The notes under the pieces are model-generated. The model was not told the origin of the DNA and searched no databases. It was given only the letters and a program-made list of their open reading frames with translations. The translations under genes were made by a program, and so were the position numbers. From Flavobacterium limi (GTDB taxonomy: Bacteria > Bacteroidota > Bacteroidia > Flavobacteriales > Flavobacteriaceae), in assembly GCF_010645075.1 (NCBI RefSeq), contig NZ_JAADZV010000002.1:496001-560000 (forward strand): DNA of 64,000 nt, written 5' to 3'. Shown here piece by piece: positions 33,666 to 42,970 of this stretch (positions within the stretch are counted from its first letter, which is position 1; every line of letters begins with the position of its first letter).

Positions 33666-34076
33666 ATGGAAACAGAACAAAACTTTTTAGGTATTGGATG
33701 GAGTTTTCCTCCTGAATTTAAAGAAAGTACCAAAACTGTAACAATGCTTACGGACGAAAACGACATTAAAAGCAGTCTGGAAATCTTACTTTCAACTAAA
33801 ATAGGCGAACGCATTATGCAGCCCAAGTACGGCTGTAATATGGACGAATTGTTATTTAATCCATTAAACCGGACTTTAAAAACATTTGTTTCTGAACTGA
33901 TCAGAACCGCTATTTTGTATCACGAACCCAGAATTGATGTCGAAAAAATTGACATCACAAAAGGCGATGATTTGAGTGGCGAACTATTAGTACTCATTGA
34001 CTTTAAAGTACGTGCTACCAATTCGAGAATAAATATGGTTTATCCATTTTACCAACAAGAAGGGACCAATTTATAA
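33666..34076 (+). CDS. gp25-like baseplate wedge protein (Afp9-like)
   Basis: The 136-residue protein has the GPW/gp25 signature: LGIGWSFPPEFKES near the N-terminus, then LEILLSTKIGERIMQPKYGCNMDELLFNPLN (the conserved ExxxR region), and FVSELIRTAILYHEPRI. It starts the sheath ring in related machines. The PAAR and gp25 gene order is swapped relative to the Afp numbering. Confidence 0.94.
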   Translation: METEQNFLGIGWSFPPEFKESTKTVTMLTDENDIKSSLEILLSTKIGERIMQPKYGCNMDELLFNPLNRTLKTFVSELIRTAILYHEPRIDVEKIDITKGDDLSGELLVLIDFKVRATNSRINMVYPFYQQEGTNL

Positions 34077-34087
34077 ATTGTTAAAAG

Positions 34088-37000
34088 ATGAGTAATTGCA
34101 ATACTATATTGAGTGTTTTGACTTCTAATGGCAGCGACCAAAAGCAGCGCTATATCAACGCGTTACAACCTGAAAGCATTCGCCTTAATGATTTTGAACT
34201 GACAGACTGGATTTTATTTGCCCACAATTTCTCTGAGTATGTAAATTATTTTGAAACCTCAAATCCACAAACCCCTTCAGGAAACTGGAAGCCTTTTTTT
34301 GATTTTTTTAAATGGAATGGAGAAAAACCATCTATAGAAAATCAATTGAAACTCGAACGGGTAAAAAAAGAACTGACTGATTTAATTGAAGAAAACAAAA
34401 AAGAGTTTGCTATTACGCCACATTTAACTTTGTTCCTGACTTTTCTGATGCTGTTAGAAAACAGTAAAAAAAGATACAACGACCTAACAAAACGCCATCT
34501 TGACTTTTATTACAAAGAAATTTTAAATATTGACAAGCTACCTGCAACGCCGGATAAGGTGTATCTTATTTTTGAATTGGCTAAAAACGCCATTCAGGAA
34601 AAAATTGACACAAGAACCGGTTTTGATGGTGGCAAAGATGTCCTGGGCAAAAGCATAAACTATTACTCTAACAATGAATTAATAGCCAATAAAGCAATCA
34701 TTTCTTCATTGAAAAACATTTATAATGACGTCGATTCAAAAAAAATAACAGCTAGCCCGATTGCTAATTCTTATGATGGTTTGGGCGAAGCATTTCCTGA
34801 TAAAAACAATACGCAATGGTGGCCCTTTGGATACGTCGAAAAAACTCCTGTATTACCTGAACTGCCAAAGGCAAATTTGGGGTTTGCTATTGCCTCTCCT
34901 ATTCTGTATCTGGCAGAAGGAAAACGTACTGTCCAGATAAGCTTTACATTTCAGAATAACATCCCGGCTATAACAACGGCTATTATTACAGAATGTTTAA
35001 GCCTTCAGTTGACCACAGCCAAAAAATGGTTTCAGGTTCCTGAAATTTCATCATCACTACCCATAAAATCAGGAAGTCCTTACACTACTTCTGCAAGTGG
35101 AAAAATGATGAAAATTGCTTTTCTTTTAGATGAAAATGCAGAGGCTGTTACAGGTTATGATCCTAAAATATATGGTGAAGAATTCGCTACCAATCTTCCT
35201 GTTGCAAAATTCAGCCTGGATCTTGCAAAGGAGAATGGATATGATTTTTACAAATTATTAGCGCAAAACAAATTAGAAAATATCACCATCAATATTGATG
35301 TCCAAAATATTAAGAATGCCGTTTTAGAAAATGACAATGGGAGTATCAACGATTCGAAACCATTTTTCGCTTTTTCTCCCCAGCCTGTTACAGGTTCTAA
35401 TTTCCTCATTAAATACAATGAAGCTTTTTCTAAAAACTGGCAAAATGTCAATGTTGATGTACTCTGGAAAAACACTCCGGCTGATTTTACAGAACATTAC
35501 AAAGCGTACAAAACTTCTGCATTAAATACCATTAGCGTAAATGAATTCAAAGCCAGCGTTTTAAATGCTTCGAATGGTTTTGTAACTACTGGCGGAATCG
35601 TAACAACAAACAGCTACTTTCAATACCAGCCATCTATTTTATCTAATAATATCTGGCAGAATTATGGAAGTGCCGTCGCTTTATTTACCTCAGCAAGTCC
35701 GTTTAAAACGACATTAAATGTAACCAATTCTAATTACATCACAGAGAAAAACGGTCAGTTAAAACTAACATTGACTAACTCGTTTCTACATAGTTTATAT
35801 CCAAAAATTTATGCTTTGGCACTTACGACCGAAGATAATAATGTCGTAATTCCAAATCAGCCTTACACACCACTGGCTGAAAGTCTTGTGCTACATTATA
35901 CGGCTTCCGAAACAACTAAATTTTCTACATCAGGAACGGAAACATTAGAAGCTATTTATACTAAAAATGAGGCGAAATTATTCCATATTCATCCTTTTGG
36001 ATATTCGGAAGAACACAGTTATCTGAAATCTGTTCTGGATTATACAGATGATCAAAACTCCTATTTGTTTCCTACTTACTGCAAAGGCGGAGAATTGTTT
36101 ATCGGGCTGGAAAATGTTCAGGAATTACAGCAGATCACATTACTTTTTCAGGTATTAGAAGGAAGCGAAAATCCAACTGCCGCATCTTTTACCGGAAAAC
36201 AGAAAATAGAGTGGTCAGTACTGGGCAATAATGAATGGCGTATTCTCAACCATTCTGATATTTTACTGAATGAGACCGACAATTTATTACAATCGGGAAT
36301 CCTGAAATTCAGTTTACCAAAAGAAGCTACTCAAAACAATACCAGACTTCCTAAAAACTATATCTGGCTTAAAGCCAAAATGCATAAACAGTACAATGTA
36401 GTCTGTAAAATAAAAGGCATTCATTCACAGGCGGTTTTGGCTACTTTTCAGGATAATGCTAATGATTTAGCCCATTTAAAAACCGGATTAGAAGCCGGAA
36501 CTATTTCAAAACTGCTGCATAGACAGAGTAACGTAAAATCGGTTACACAGCCTTACAATAGTTTTGATTATAAACCTGAAGAATCAAACGAAGATTATTA
36601 TAAAAGAATCAGTGAACGGCTCCGACACAAAAACCGGGCAATTACAATGTGGGATTACGAGCACATCGTACTGCAAAATTTTCCGGAATTGTACAAAGTA
36701 AAATGCCTGAACCATACCTGCGATGACTCCTATCAGTCACCGGGCAATGTAACCCTGGTTGTAATTCCGGACACGGTAAACAAAAACGTATTCGATATTT
36801 TTCAGCCCCGGGTAAGTACTGCTACACTCAACAAAGTCAAAAAACATATTGATCAACTGAACTCGATGCACATCAATACGTACGTAATTAATCCGAATTA
36901 TGAAGAAGTTACAGTTGATTTAAAAGTAAAATTCAAACCGGGTTTCGATGAAAATTTCTACATGCAGGAACTCAATGCTGCAATTATTAAGTTTTTATCA

Positions 37001-37264
37001 CCATGGGCTCTGGACAAAAATGTCCCCATCTCATTTGGCGTTTCTGTTCATTTAAGCATACTCATTAATTACATAGAAAAATTAGGCTATGTAGATTATC
37101 TGCAAGATGTAAAGTTATTAAAAGACGGGGCTCTGTCTGATAAAGCAGCCTTTCCATCCAATCCAAAATCAATTTTAGTCTCAGCAAAAAGTCATTTAAT
37201 AAGCACCAACGTCAAAGAATGTACTGTTAAAACTATAGAACCTCAAGAAGAATGTCAACTGTAA
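34088..37264 (+). CDS. Baseplate J-like protein (Afp11-like)
   Basis: A 1058-residue protein. The recognisable baseplate-J part is C-terminal (about 830-1045): SNEDYYKRISERLRHKNRAITMWDYEHIVLQNFPELYKVKC, then VTLVVIPDTVNKN and a beta domain VDLKVKFKPGFDENFY. The large N-terminal two-thirds is unassigned beta/alpha sequence with a Trp-Pro rich patch near 240. It builds the baseplate wedges with the next gene product; the two genes overlap by 13 bp. Confidence 0.9.
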   Translation: MSNCNTILSVLTSNGSDQKQRYINALQPESIRLNDFELTDWILFAHNFSEYVNYFETSNPQTPSGNWKPFFDFFKWNGEKPSIENQLKLERVKKELTDLIEENKKEFAITPHLTLFLTFLMLLENSKKRYNDLTKRHLDFYYKEILNIDKLPATPDKVYLIFELAKNAIQEKIDTRTGFDGGKDVLGKSINYYSNNELIANKAIISSLKNIYNDVDSKKITASPIANSYDGLGEAFPDKNNTQWWPFGYVEKTPVLPELPKANLGFAIASPILYLAEGKRTVQISFTFQNNIPAITTAIITECLSLQLTTAKKWFQVPEISSSLPIKSGSPYTTSASGKMMKIAFLLDENAEAVTGYDPKIYGEEFATNLPVAKFSLDLAKENGYDFYKLLAQNKLENITINIDVQNIKNAVLENDNGSINDSKPFFAFSPQPVTGSNFLIKYNEAFSKNWQNVNVDVLWKNTPADFTEHYKAYKTSALNTISVNEFKASVLNASNGFVTTGGIVTTNSYFQYQPSILSNNIWQNYGSAVALFTSASPFKTTLNVTNSNYITEKNGQLKLTLTNSFLHSLYPKIYALALTTEDNNVVIPNQPYTPLAESLVLHYTASETTKFSTSGTETLEAIYTKNEAKLFHIHPFGYSEEHSYLKSVLDYTDDQNSYLFPTYCKGGELFIGLENVQELQQITLLFQVLEGSENPTAASFTGKQKIEWSVLGNNEWRILNHSDILLNETDNLLQSGILKFSLPKEATQNNTRLPKNYIWLKAKMHKQYNVVCKIKGIHSQAVLATFQDNANDLAHLKTGLEAGTISKLLHRQSNVKSVTQPYNSFDYKPEESNEDYYKRISERLRHKNRAITMWDYEHIVLQNFPELYKVKCLNHTCDDSYQSPGNVTLVVIPDTVNKNVFDIFQPRVSTATLNKVKKHIDQLNSMHINTYVINPNYEEVTVDLKVKFKPGFDENFYMQELNAAIIKFLSPWALDKNVPISFGVSVHLSILINYIEKLGYVDYLQDVKLLKDGALSDKAAFPSNPKSILVSAKSHLISTNVKECTVKTIEPQEECQL

Positions 37265-39996
37265 ACCAACATATCAGTATCCCAAAAAATGTCAGTTCTA
37301 ATGATGACATGAGTTTTGACTTCCTTCGAAAAAAAGGAATCGAGTACATCGAATCGTTAGGAAGCCAATTTTGGACTGACTACAACACACACGATCCCGG
37401 AATTACGATTCTGGAAGTACTTTGTTATGCCATTACTGATCTGGGTATGAGAATCAATCTGCCTGTTGAAGATATATTGAGCAGTAACTCGAACCCTATT
37501 CAGGAACAGTTTTTTACAGCTTCTGAAATTTTACCCATGCAGGCTGTTACAGCTCTTGATTACCGAAAAATTTTAATTGATATTGATCCAGACATCAAAA
37601 ATTGCTGGCTTCAAAAAACATCTAAAAAATTATTCGTCAATTGCAAAGACGCTAAAATTTCACTCAAAAAAGAAGATTTTGTCGGAACTCCGGATACTTT
37701 TATTAAAGAATCTGAAATTAGAGGATATTATAACATATTAGTTGATTTCAAGGAAATTAGTGTGGCTAAGAAAGATATACTGAAAACTAAAATAATCGAA
37801 AAATTTCATGCAAACAGAAACCTTTGCGAGGATGTTTTAGAAGTAAGCGAAGTAGAAATTCAGCCTATTGCTGTATGTGCATTAATTGAACTTGAACCCG
37901 AAGCAAACGAAGAATACATTCATGCTTTAATCACTTTTGAACTTGAAAAATACCTTTCGCCGGGTATAAAGTATTATTCATTAGCTGAAATGTTCGAAAA
38001 AGGCTATTCAAGCGATCAAATTTTTGAAGGGCCTTTTCTGGAGAGAGGATTTATAGATACTGCAGAATTAAAAAATTCTTCATTAAGAACAGAAGTCCGC
38101 CTTTCTGACATCATGCAGATTATCATGAGCATAAAAGGTGTAAGCGTAATAAAAGACATTTCTTTAAACAATTGCGAAGCTATAGAAACAGAAGGAAGTG
38201 TTTGGAATATCTGCATTCCGGCCAACAAAAAACCAAGTCTTTGCCATAAAAGCACACTAAACTTCAGCAAAGGTGTTTTACCGGTTACGGTCAACAAAAT
38301 AAAAGCAAAAAAATATTTAGAAGAAATTCAGGAAGACTTTGCTTATTCGCAGCTAAATGCAGCTAAAAACAGGGAGCTGCAAGTGCCTTCCGGCAAAATC
38401 ACGGCAACGGAGTTTTACAGCAGTATTACCAATAATTTCCCTGAAAATTATGGTATTGGCGAAATTGGACTATCAGAATCGGCGAGTGCTGAACGAAAAG
38501 TAAAAGCAAAACAATTAAAAGGATATCTGTTATTTTTTGATCAGATTCTGGCGAGCTACTTCAAACATCTCAGTAATATCAAAGAAATACTTTCCATCAA
38601 TAGTGAGCTTTCGAACACTTATTTCACTCAGACCATCACAGATATGACAGGTTTTAAGGAAATAGTAAACGAAGCTTATTTATCGTCAGGTGAAAAAAAA
38701 TTAGATGAGTTTTTGTTTGGTCATTTAGATGATTCCATCAAAAGACAAAATCAGATGAAAGATCATTTGATTGCACGGTTTGCAGAACGGTTTGCAGAGT
38801 ATGCCTTTTTAATGAAATCACTTTATGGAGCTTCTTCTGACGAAATAGTACTGAAAAATAAATCTGCTTTTTTAATCAATTACGATACTATAAGCAGCAA
38901 AAGAGCAAGCGGATTTAATTATTTCAACCAGCCTTTATCTAACCTCTGGAACACTTTTAATGTCACTGGATTAGAAAACCGAATTGCTGGTCTATTAGGT
39001 ATTAAAGGTGATAAAAACCAGCAAACAGGCAAAAGAGGAATCAAAAGAAAGGATATCTCCGGTTTGTTTGTACAGCTTTATGATCCGAGTCCGGGCGAGT
39101 CTCCTAATCTTTTTAGATGGAGAATTAGAAACAATGCCGATGAAATCATCTTAACCGCAACAGAAGATTATGAAAATCAACTAAGTGCAATCAAAGAAAT
39201 GTATTTTTCAATCCTGAAAATTTACGAAACAAGCGAAAAACAAATTGAACAGGCATTTGAAACGCTTTTCAAAAACCGTGATAACGGAATTGTCTTTAAA
39301 GACACTGTTATCAACACTTTTGAAGTAATTGAATCGGATACACATAAATATTCGTTTCACATTATCAATCCCGAATTTGTGGATGACCTTAGCAATCCGG
39401 ACAGAATCATTGCACGCCAATACGAGCTCTACCTCACATTAGAAGAGGTTAAAGCAGCAATGCTGGATTTACTCATTTTCTTTAAAGAAGAATTTAGCGA
39501 TGAAGGTATTTTTCTGGTAGAACACATCCTTCTTGTTCCCAATCCTAATGAGATAATAAATGCCGATTATTACATGCCAATATGTGCAGACGACTGCTCA
39601 GGCGATTGTTGTATCCCCAATCCATATTCTTTTAAAATCAGTGTCGTTTTACCCGGATATACGTATCGTTTCGCTGATGTTGATTTTAGAAATTTTGCCG
39701 AAGATGTTATTCGGCAGGAAATTCCGTCACACATTTTGGGAAAAATCTGCTGGATTGGATATCGAAAAGATCAGATAACGCCAAAAGACAATGATTTACT
39801 TGATTTTGAAGAGGATTTCAAAAATTTTCTTTTGGATAAAACACAAAACAAACAAGATGCTTTACCAGAATTCATCAAGTCACTATCAAAATTAAACTCT
39901 GTTTATCCTACCGGCACATTGTACAATTGTGTGGATGAAGAAGAAGATATTTCAGGAAAAATAGTATTAGGAAGAACAAATTTAGGAACAATATAA
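37252..39996 (+). CDS. Second large baseplate wedge protein (Afp12-like)
   Basis: The 914-residue protein begins with the wedge motif GSQFWTDYNTHDPGITILEVLCYAITDLG (about 36-64) found in Afp12/gp6-type proteins. A Cys-rich patch CADDCSGDCC (about 776-785) precedes a gp6-like fold (FKISVVLPGYTYRFAD, VIRQEIPSHILGKICWIGY), where the last segment resembles the wedge dimerisation end. The Cys cluster may bind a metal. It starts inside the end of the preceding gene. Confidence 0.88.
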   Translation: MSTVNQHISIPKNVSSNDDMSFDFLRKKGIEYIESLGSQFWTDYNTHDPGITILEVLCYAITDLGMRINLPVEDILSSNSNPIQEQFFTASEILPMQAVTALDYRKILIDIDPDIKNCWLQKTSKKLFVNCKDAKISLKKEDFVGTPDTFIKESEIRGYYNILVDFKEISVAKKDILKTKIIEKFHANRNLCEDVLEVSEVEIQPIAVCALIELEPEANEEYIHALITFELEKYLSPGIKYYSLAEMFEKGYSSDQIFEGPFLERGFIDTAELKNSSLRTEVRLSDIMQIIMSIKGVSVIKDISLNNCEAIETEGSVWNICIPANKKPSLCHKSTLNFSKGVLPVTVNKIKAKKYLEEIQEDFAYSQLNAAKNRELQVPSGKITATEFYSSITNNFPENYGIGEIGLSESASAERKVKAKQLKGYLLFFDQILASYFKHLSNIKEILSINSELSNTYFTQTITDMTGFKEIVNEAYLSSGEKKLDEFLFGHLDDSIKRQNQMKDHLIARFAERFAEYAFLMKSLYGASSDEIVLKNKSAFLINYDTISSKRASGFNYFNQPLSNLWNTFNVTGLENRIAGLLGIKGDKNQQTGKRGIKRKDISGLFVQLYDPSPGESPNLFRWRIRNNADEIILTATEDYENQLSAIKEMYFSILKIYETSEKQIEQAFETLFKNRDNGIVFKDTVINTFEVIESDTHKYSFHIINPEFVDDLSNPDRIIARQYELYLTLEEVKAAMLDLLIFFKEEFSDEGIFLVEHILLVPNPNEIINADYYMPICADDCSGDCCIPNPYSFKISVVLPGYTYRFADVDFRNFAEDVIRQEIPSHILGKICWIGYRKDQITPKDNDLLDFEEDFKNFLLDKTQNKQDALPEFIKSLSKLNSVYPTGTLYNCVDEEEDISGKIVLGRTNLGTI

Positions 39997-40008
39997 AAAT
40001 ACAAGGTC

Positions 40009-42831
40009 ATGGCAGCAAAACTTACCACCATTACAGGAAATTATCATAGTTACGTAGCAGATCAGGTTTTAACCCACTATCAGCTTAACGAAACTATCGA
40101 TTATTTTGATGACCAAAATCGATTGAACAGAGTCTTTCTTGCCGGTACAGGAATTGCCTGTGGCTTTCAGGTTTCAACAAATGTTGGCTACTCAATGGTA
40201 ACTATAACTCAGGGAACCGGAATTACAACAGACGGTGATTTGATAAAATTAAACACAAAACCTGATGATGCCGGTCAGGCACTGGCAACCGCCATTAAAC
40301 AAAAATTGTTCTCAATTAACCTTCAAAAGATTGATTATAAATCCTATAAAATATTTGATACAGATAAAGGCAATTATGCTCATTTTAAAAATGCCAGTAA
40401 TACAATATTGCCAATCTGGGAATTACTGCCTGAAAAAACACCCGGAACTGATCCGGAAAACGGCGAATTACCATTGACTAGTTTTGTTAATTTGAAAAAC
40501 CATGTAGTTTTATTATATCTTGAAAGTTATACCAAAGATGCTTCTTTATGTGACGAAACAGATTGTTCCAACAAAGGAGGTGAAGAAATTTTTAACCTGA
40601 GAGTGCTTGTAGTAAGTCAGGCTACTGCTAATATTATCATTGGCAAAACTCCTTCTCCTGAAAGAGATTTTCTTTACAATAAATATGATGTTTTTCAAAA
40701 ATACAGTTCGCTTGATGAATTGGGTGTCCGAAAAGTAATCCCCACATTCAATAATACTTCAACTACCAATAAAATTAAACAGCTTTTTGCTGCTATTTTC
40801 AATGATAGTTCGTTTAAAACAGAATTACTGGCCAATCTAAATACTATTCTCTCTTCTTTTGGTTATGAAACACAGTTTGCAGGTGTTTCTGCCAGAATCA
40901 ATACGCTGTTTAATATTGACCAGAACAATATCCCTGCAGATATTCATTACCAATATGATTTGATAAAAGATGTTGTGGCAACGTATAAAGAACTAAAAGA
41001 CCTTTATACACAGCTCAAATCCGAGTGCAATCCTCCAATTAACTCATTCCCGAAACATTTGTTATTAGGATTTGTAGAAGATAATAATCGTTTTAAAGAT
41101 TACAGACATCAGTTTTACAAAGCATCTATTTTAGACCAGAATAAAACATTCAGTAATTTTGACTCTTTGGTTAGAAGACTCAAAAGTATATTAGATAATT
41201 ATCTGGTAACTGCCGCTAATCGTATTAAAATTACTCCCTCAAAATCATCCGGAAAATTAGGCTGTAAATCCATCCCATATTATTATAATGTCGACGATAA
41301 TTTATTACATGCCTGGGATTTTGAAAAAAGCAAAATTTACAATCATCAAAGCAACTTTAGTTATCATACAGCCAATTTACTCGACAATAGTTATATAAAA
41401 GCACCGCTTGAATTCTGTACAGATGATCACGATTTTTATCGAATTGAAGGTTATCTGAATGACACTGTCGAAAATGTAGAAGCATTTCTGAATTCAAAAA
41501 AAATAGAATACGGACTTGATTTTGACTTTTATATTCTGGATGTCGTCGAAAATGCTGCCGATTTAAAAATCCTGTTCAACACCAATTATTCGTTTGAACA
41601 TAAAGCTGGTGTAAAAAAAGGCGGAACTATATTGCTTTTAAAATCCGGAACAACATTTATAACCGATTTTTCAATTGAAGGAAAAATAAGCCCTGACAAC
41701 GGATTAGGATGCTGCACAATTAAAGGATGTTCTTATCCCTGGATTAGTTCTTTACGCTATATTAACAACCTATCAAGAAGTCTGAGAGGTACTCAAAGTG
41801 AACGAATTGATATGCCAACGCATTACAAGTTAAGTATAAAAAAATACTCCATCAATGGTGTTAACCTAATCACTGATAAAGTTACAATAAGCATTCCGCT
41901 AGATCAGATTCTGGCTCGTCGTTTACATGTGGTGATGGAAACACTTAACACCCGATTCCCTACTGGTCTTTTGTTTGATTTTATCGAAGAAGAGAAAAAA
42001 CTAAGAATAATGCGACTTGAAAAAGATATGTTTGAATTTGAAGTTCAGGACATCACACTTTCTATACGCACTCCTATTTATACCTTTAATGAAAATGGGG
42101 TGGTGAAAAACGGCAAAGCTTTTTCATCAAACAAAATTACATGTTCCATCTTTAATTCGCACAAAGCAGATATTTATAAAAAAATACATGCCAATTATGA
42201 TCCAATCAATAAAGACGATGACAATTTTGGTCGTTTCAAAGAGGATTGGGAAAAATGGGGAGATCTGAGAAATTTATTAAAAAAACACAATCTTACTCAG
42301 GAATATCCTAGATACCCTAAAGTTTTTAGTGATTTTGAAAATATTCCGATGATTTATGATAATTACACTGAAGGAGATCCTAGGGATGTCGCTGGACATT
42401 TACTACAGATTGCCGGTCAAATCAGAGAAACAGACAACCGCATTACGAATATTTATATAGGAGGAGACTGGACAAGCGGAAACTGGGTTAATACCACCAT
42501 GCAAAATTATTATTTGGAGAACATCGATAATACAAACGATGACGTGGTATTGTTTATGAACTTAAGAAAAAAGATTCATAATGAAAGTAAATTGAGCAAA
42601 TTCATGATTCACATTGATACTAAAAGAGATGTAAATCCTTCAAGATTTGAAACCCTGTTTGCTACGTATGCTAAAATAGCTGAGTTTTATTTCTATAAGC
42701 CTACAGAAGGATATTTCATAAAAATAGGAAGAGATCGTCAATCAAAAAGAGAAAACAGAGTCCCTGTTGACAAAAAAGTAATCAAACCAATTACAAACAA
42801 AAATCCAACAAAACCGGATGAGCCTAAATAA
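40009..42831 (+). CDS. Unknown large eCIS baseplate-associated protein, 940 residues
   Basis: No family could be named with certainty. The N-terminus (YHSYVADQVLTHYQLNETIDYFDDQNRLNRVFLAGTGIACGF) looks like the attachment segment of a baseplate protein. There is no signal peptide. Cys pairs CDETDC (about 180-185) and CCTIKGC (about 566-572) may be metal sites. The C-terminus is Lys/Pro-rich and likely disordered. It lies where Afp has its fibre gene (Afp13), 12 bp after the Afp12-like gene, but lacks the repetitive beta-helix of tail fibres. It could be a baseplate cage component or a host-binding part; neither can be shown from the sequence. Confidence 0.7.
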   Translation: MAAKLTTITGNYHSYVADQVLTHYQLNETIDYFDDQNRLNRVFLAGTGIACGFQVSTNVGYSMVTITQGTGITTDGDLIKLNTKPDDAGQALATAIKQKLFSINLQKIDYKSYKIFDTDKGNYAHFKNASNTILPIWELLPEKTPGTDPENGELPLTSFVNLKNHVVLLYLESYTKDASLCDETDCSNKGGEEIFNLRVLVVSQATANIIIGKTPSPERDFLYNKYDVFQKYSSLDELGVRKVIPTFNNTSTTNKIKQLFAAIFNDSSFKTELLANLNTILSSFGYETQFAGVSARINTLFNIDQNNIPADIHYQYDLIKDVVATYKELKDLYTQLKSECNPPINSFPKHLLLGFVEDNNRFKDYRHQFYKASILDQNKTFSNFDSLVRRLKSILDNYLVTAANRIKITPSKSSGKLGCKSIPYYYNVDDNLLHAWDFEKSKIYNHQSNFSYHTANLLDNSYIKAPLEFCTDDHDFYRIEGYLNDTVENVEAFLNSKKIEYGLDFDFYILDVVENAADLKILFNTNYSFEHKAGVKKGGTILLLKSGTTFITDFSIEGKISPDNGLGCCTIKGCSYPWISSLRYINNLSRSLRGTQSERIDMPTHYKLSIKKYSINGVNLITDKVTISIPLDQILARRLHVVMETLNTRFPTGLLFDFIEEEKKLRIMRLEKDMFEFEVQDITLSIRTPIYTFNENGVVKNGKAFSSNKITCSIFNSHKADIYKKIHANYDPINKDDDNFGRFKEDWEKWGDLRNLLKKHNLTQEYPRYPKVFSDFENIPMIYDNYTEGDPRDVAGHLLQIAGQIRETDNRITNIYIGGDWTSGNWVNTTMQNYYLENIDNTNDDVVLFMNLRKKIHNESKLSKFMIHIDTKRDVNPSRFETLFATYAKIAEFYFYKPTEGYFIKIGRDRQSKRENRVPVDKKVIKPITNKNPTKPDEPK

Positions 42832-42832
42832 A

Positions 42833-42872
42833 AAAGCTTGAGAGCAATACCACAGTACGCTTCTCAAGCTTT
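42833..42872 (+). terminator. Hairpin at the end of the structural eCIS block
   Basis: AAAGCTTGAGA (42833-42843) pairs perfectly with TCTCAAGCTTT (42862-42872), 11 bp with an 18-nt loop, 1 bp after the stop codon. Only three Ts follow, so on its own it may be an RNA-processing or stabilising hairpin. Confidence 0.55.
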
Positions 42873-42885
42873 AATGGGGTGTTGA

Positions 42886-42910
42886 CATCGCATTACGATG
42901 CCTCTTTTTT
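42886..42910 (+). terminator. Probable internal terminator within the eCIS locus
   Basis: CATCG-CATTA-CGATG followed by CCTCTTTTTT is a short hairpin with a T-run. It lies 14 bp after the preceding longer hairpin and 60 bp before the tape-measure gene. Together they would reduce read-through from the structural genes to the cargo and ATPase genes. No consensus promoter was found in the 60 bp that follow. Confidence 0.55.
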
Positions 42911-42970
42911 CCCAGTACAACCTTACGGCTTTATACAAATGTAAGAAAAAGTTTTTAAATTCAAAAAAAA

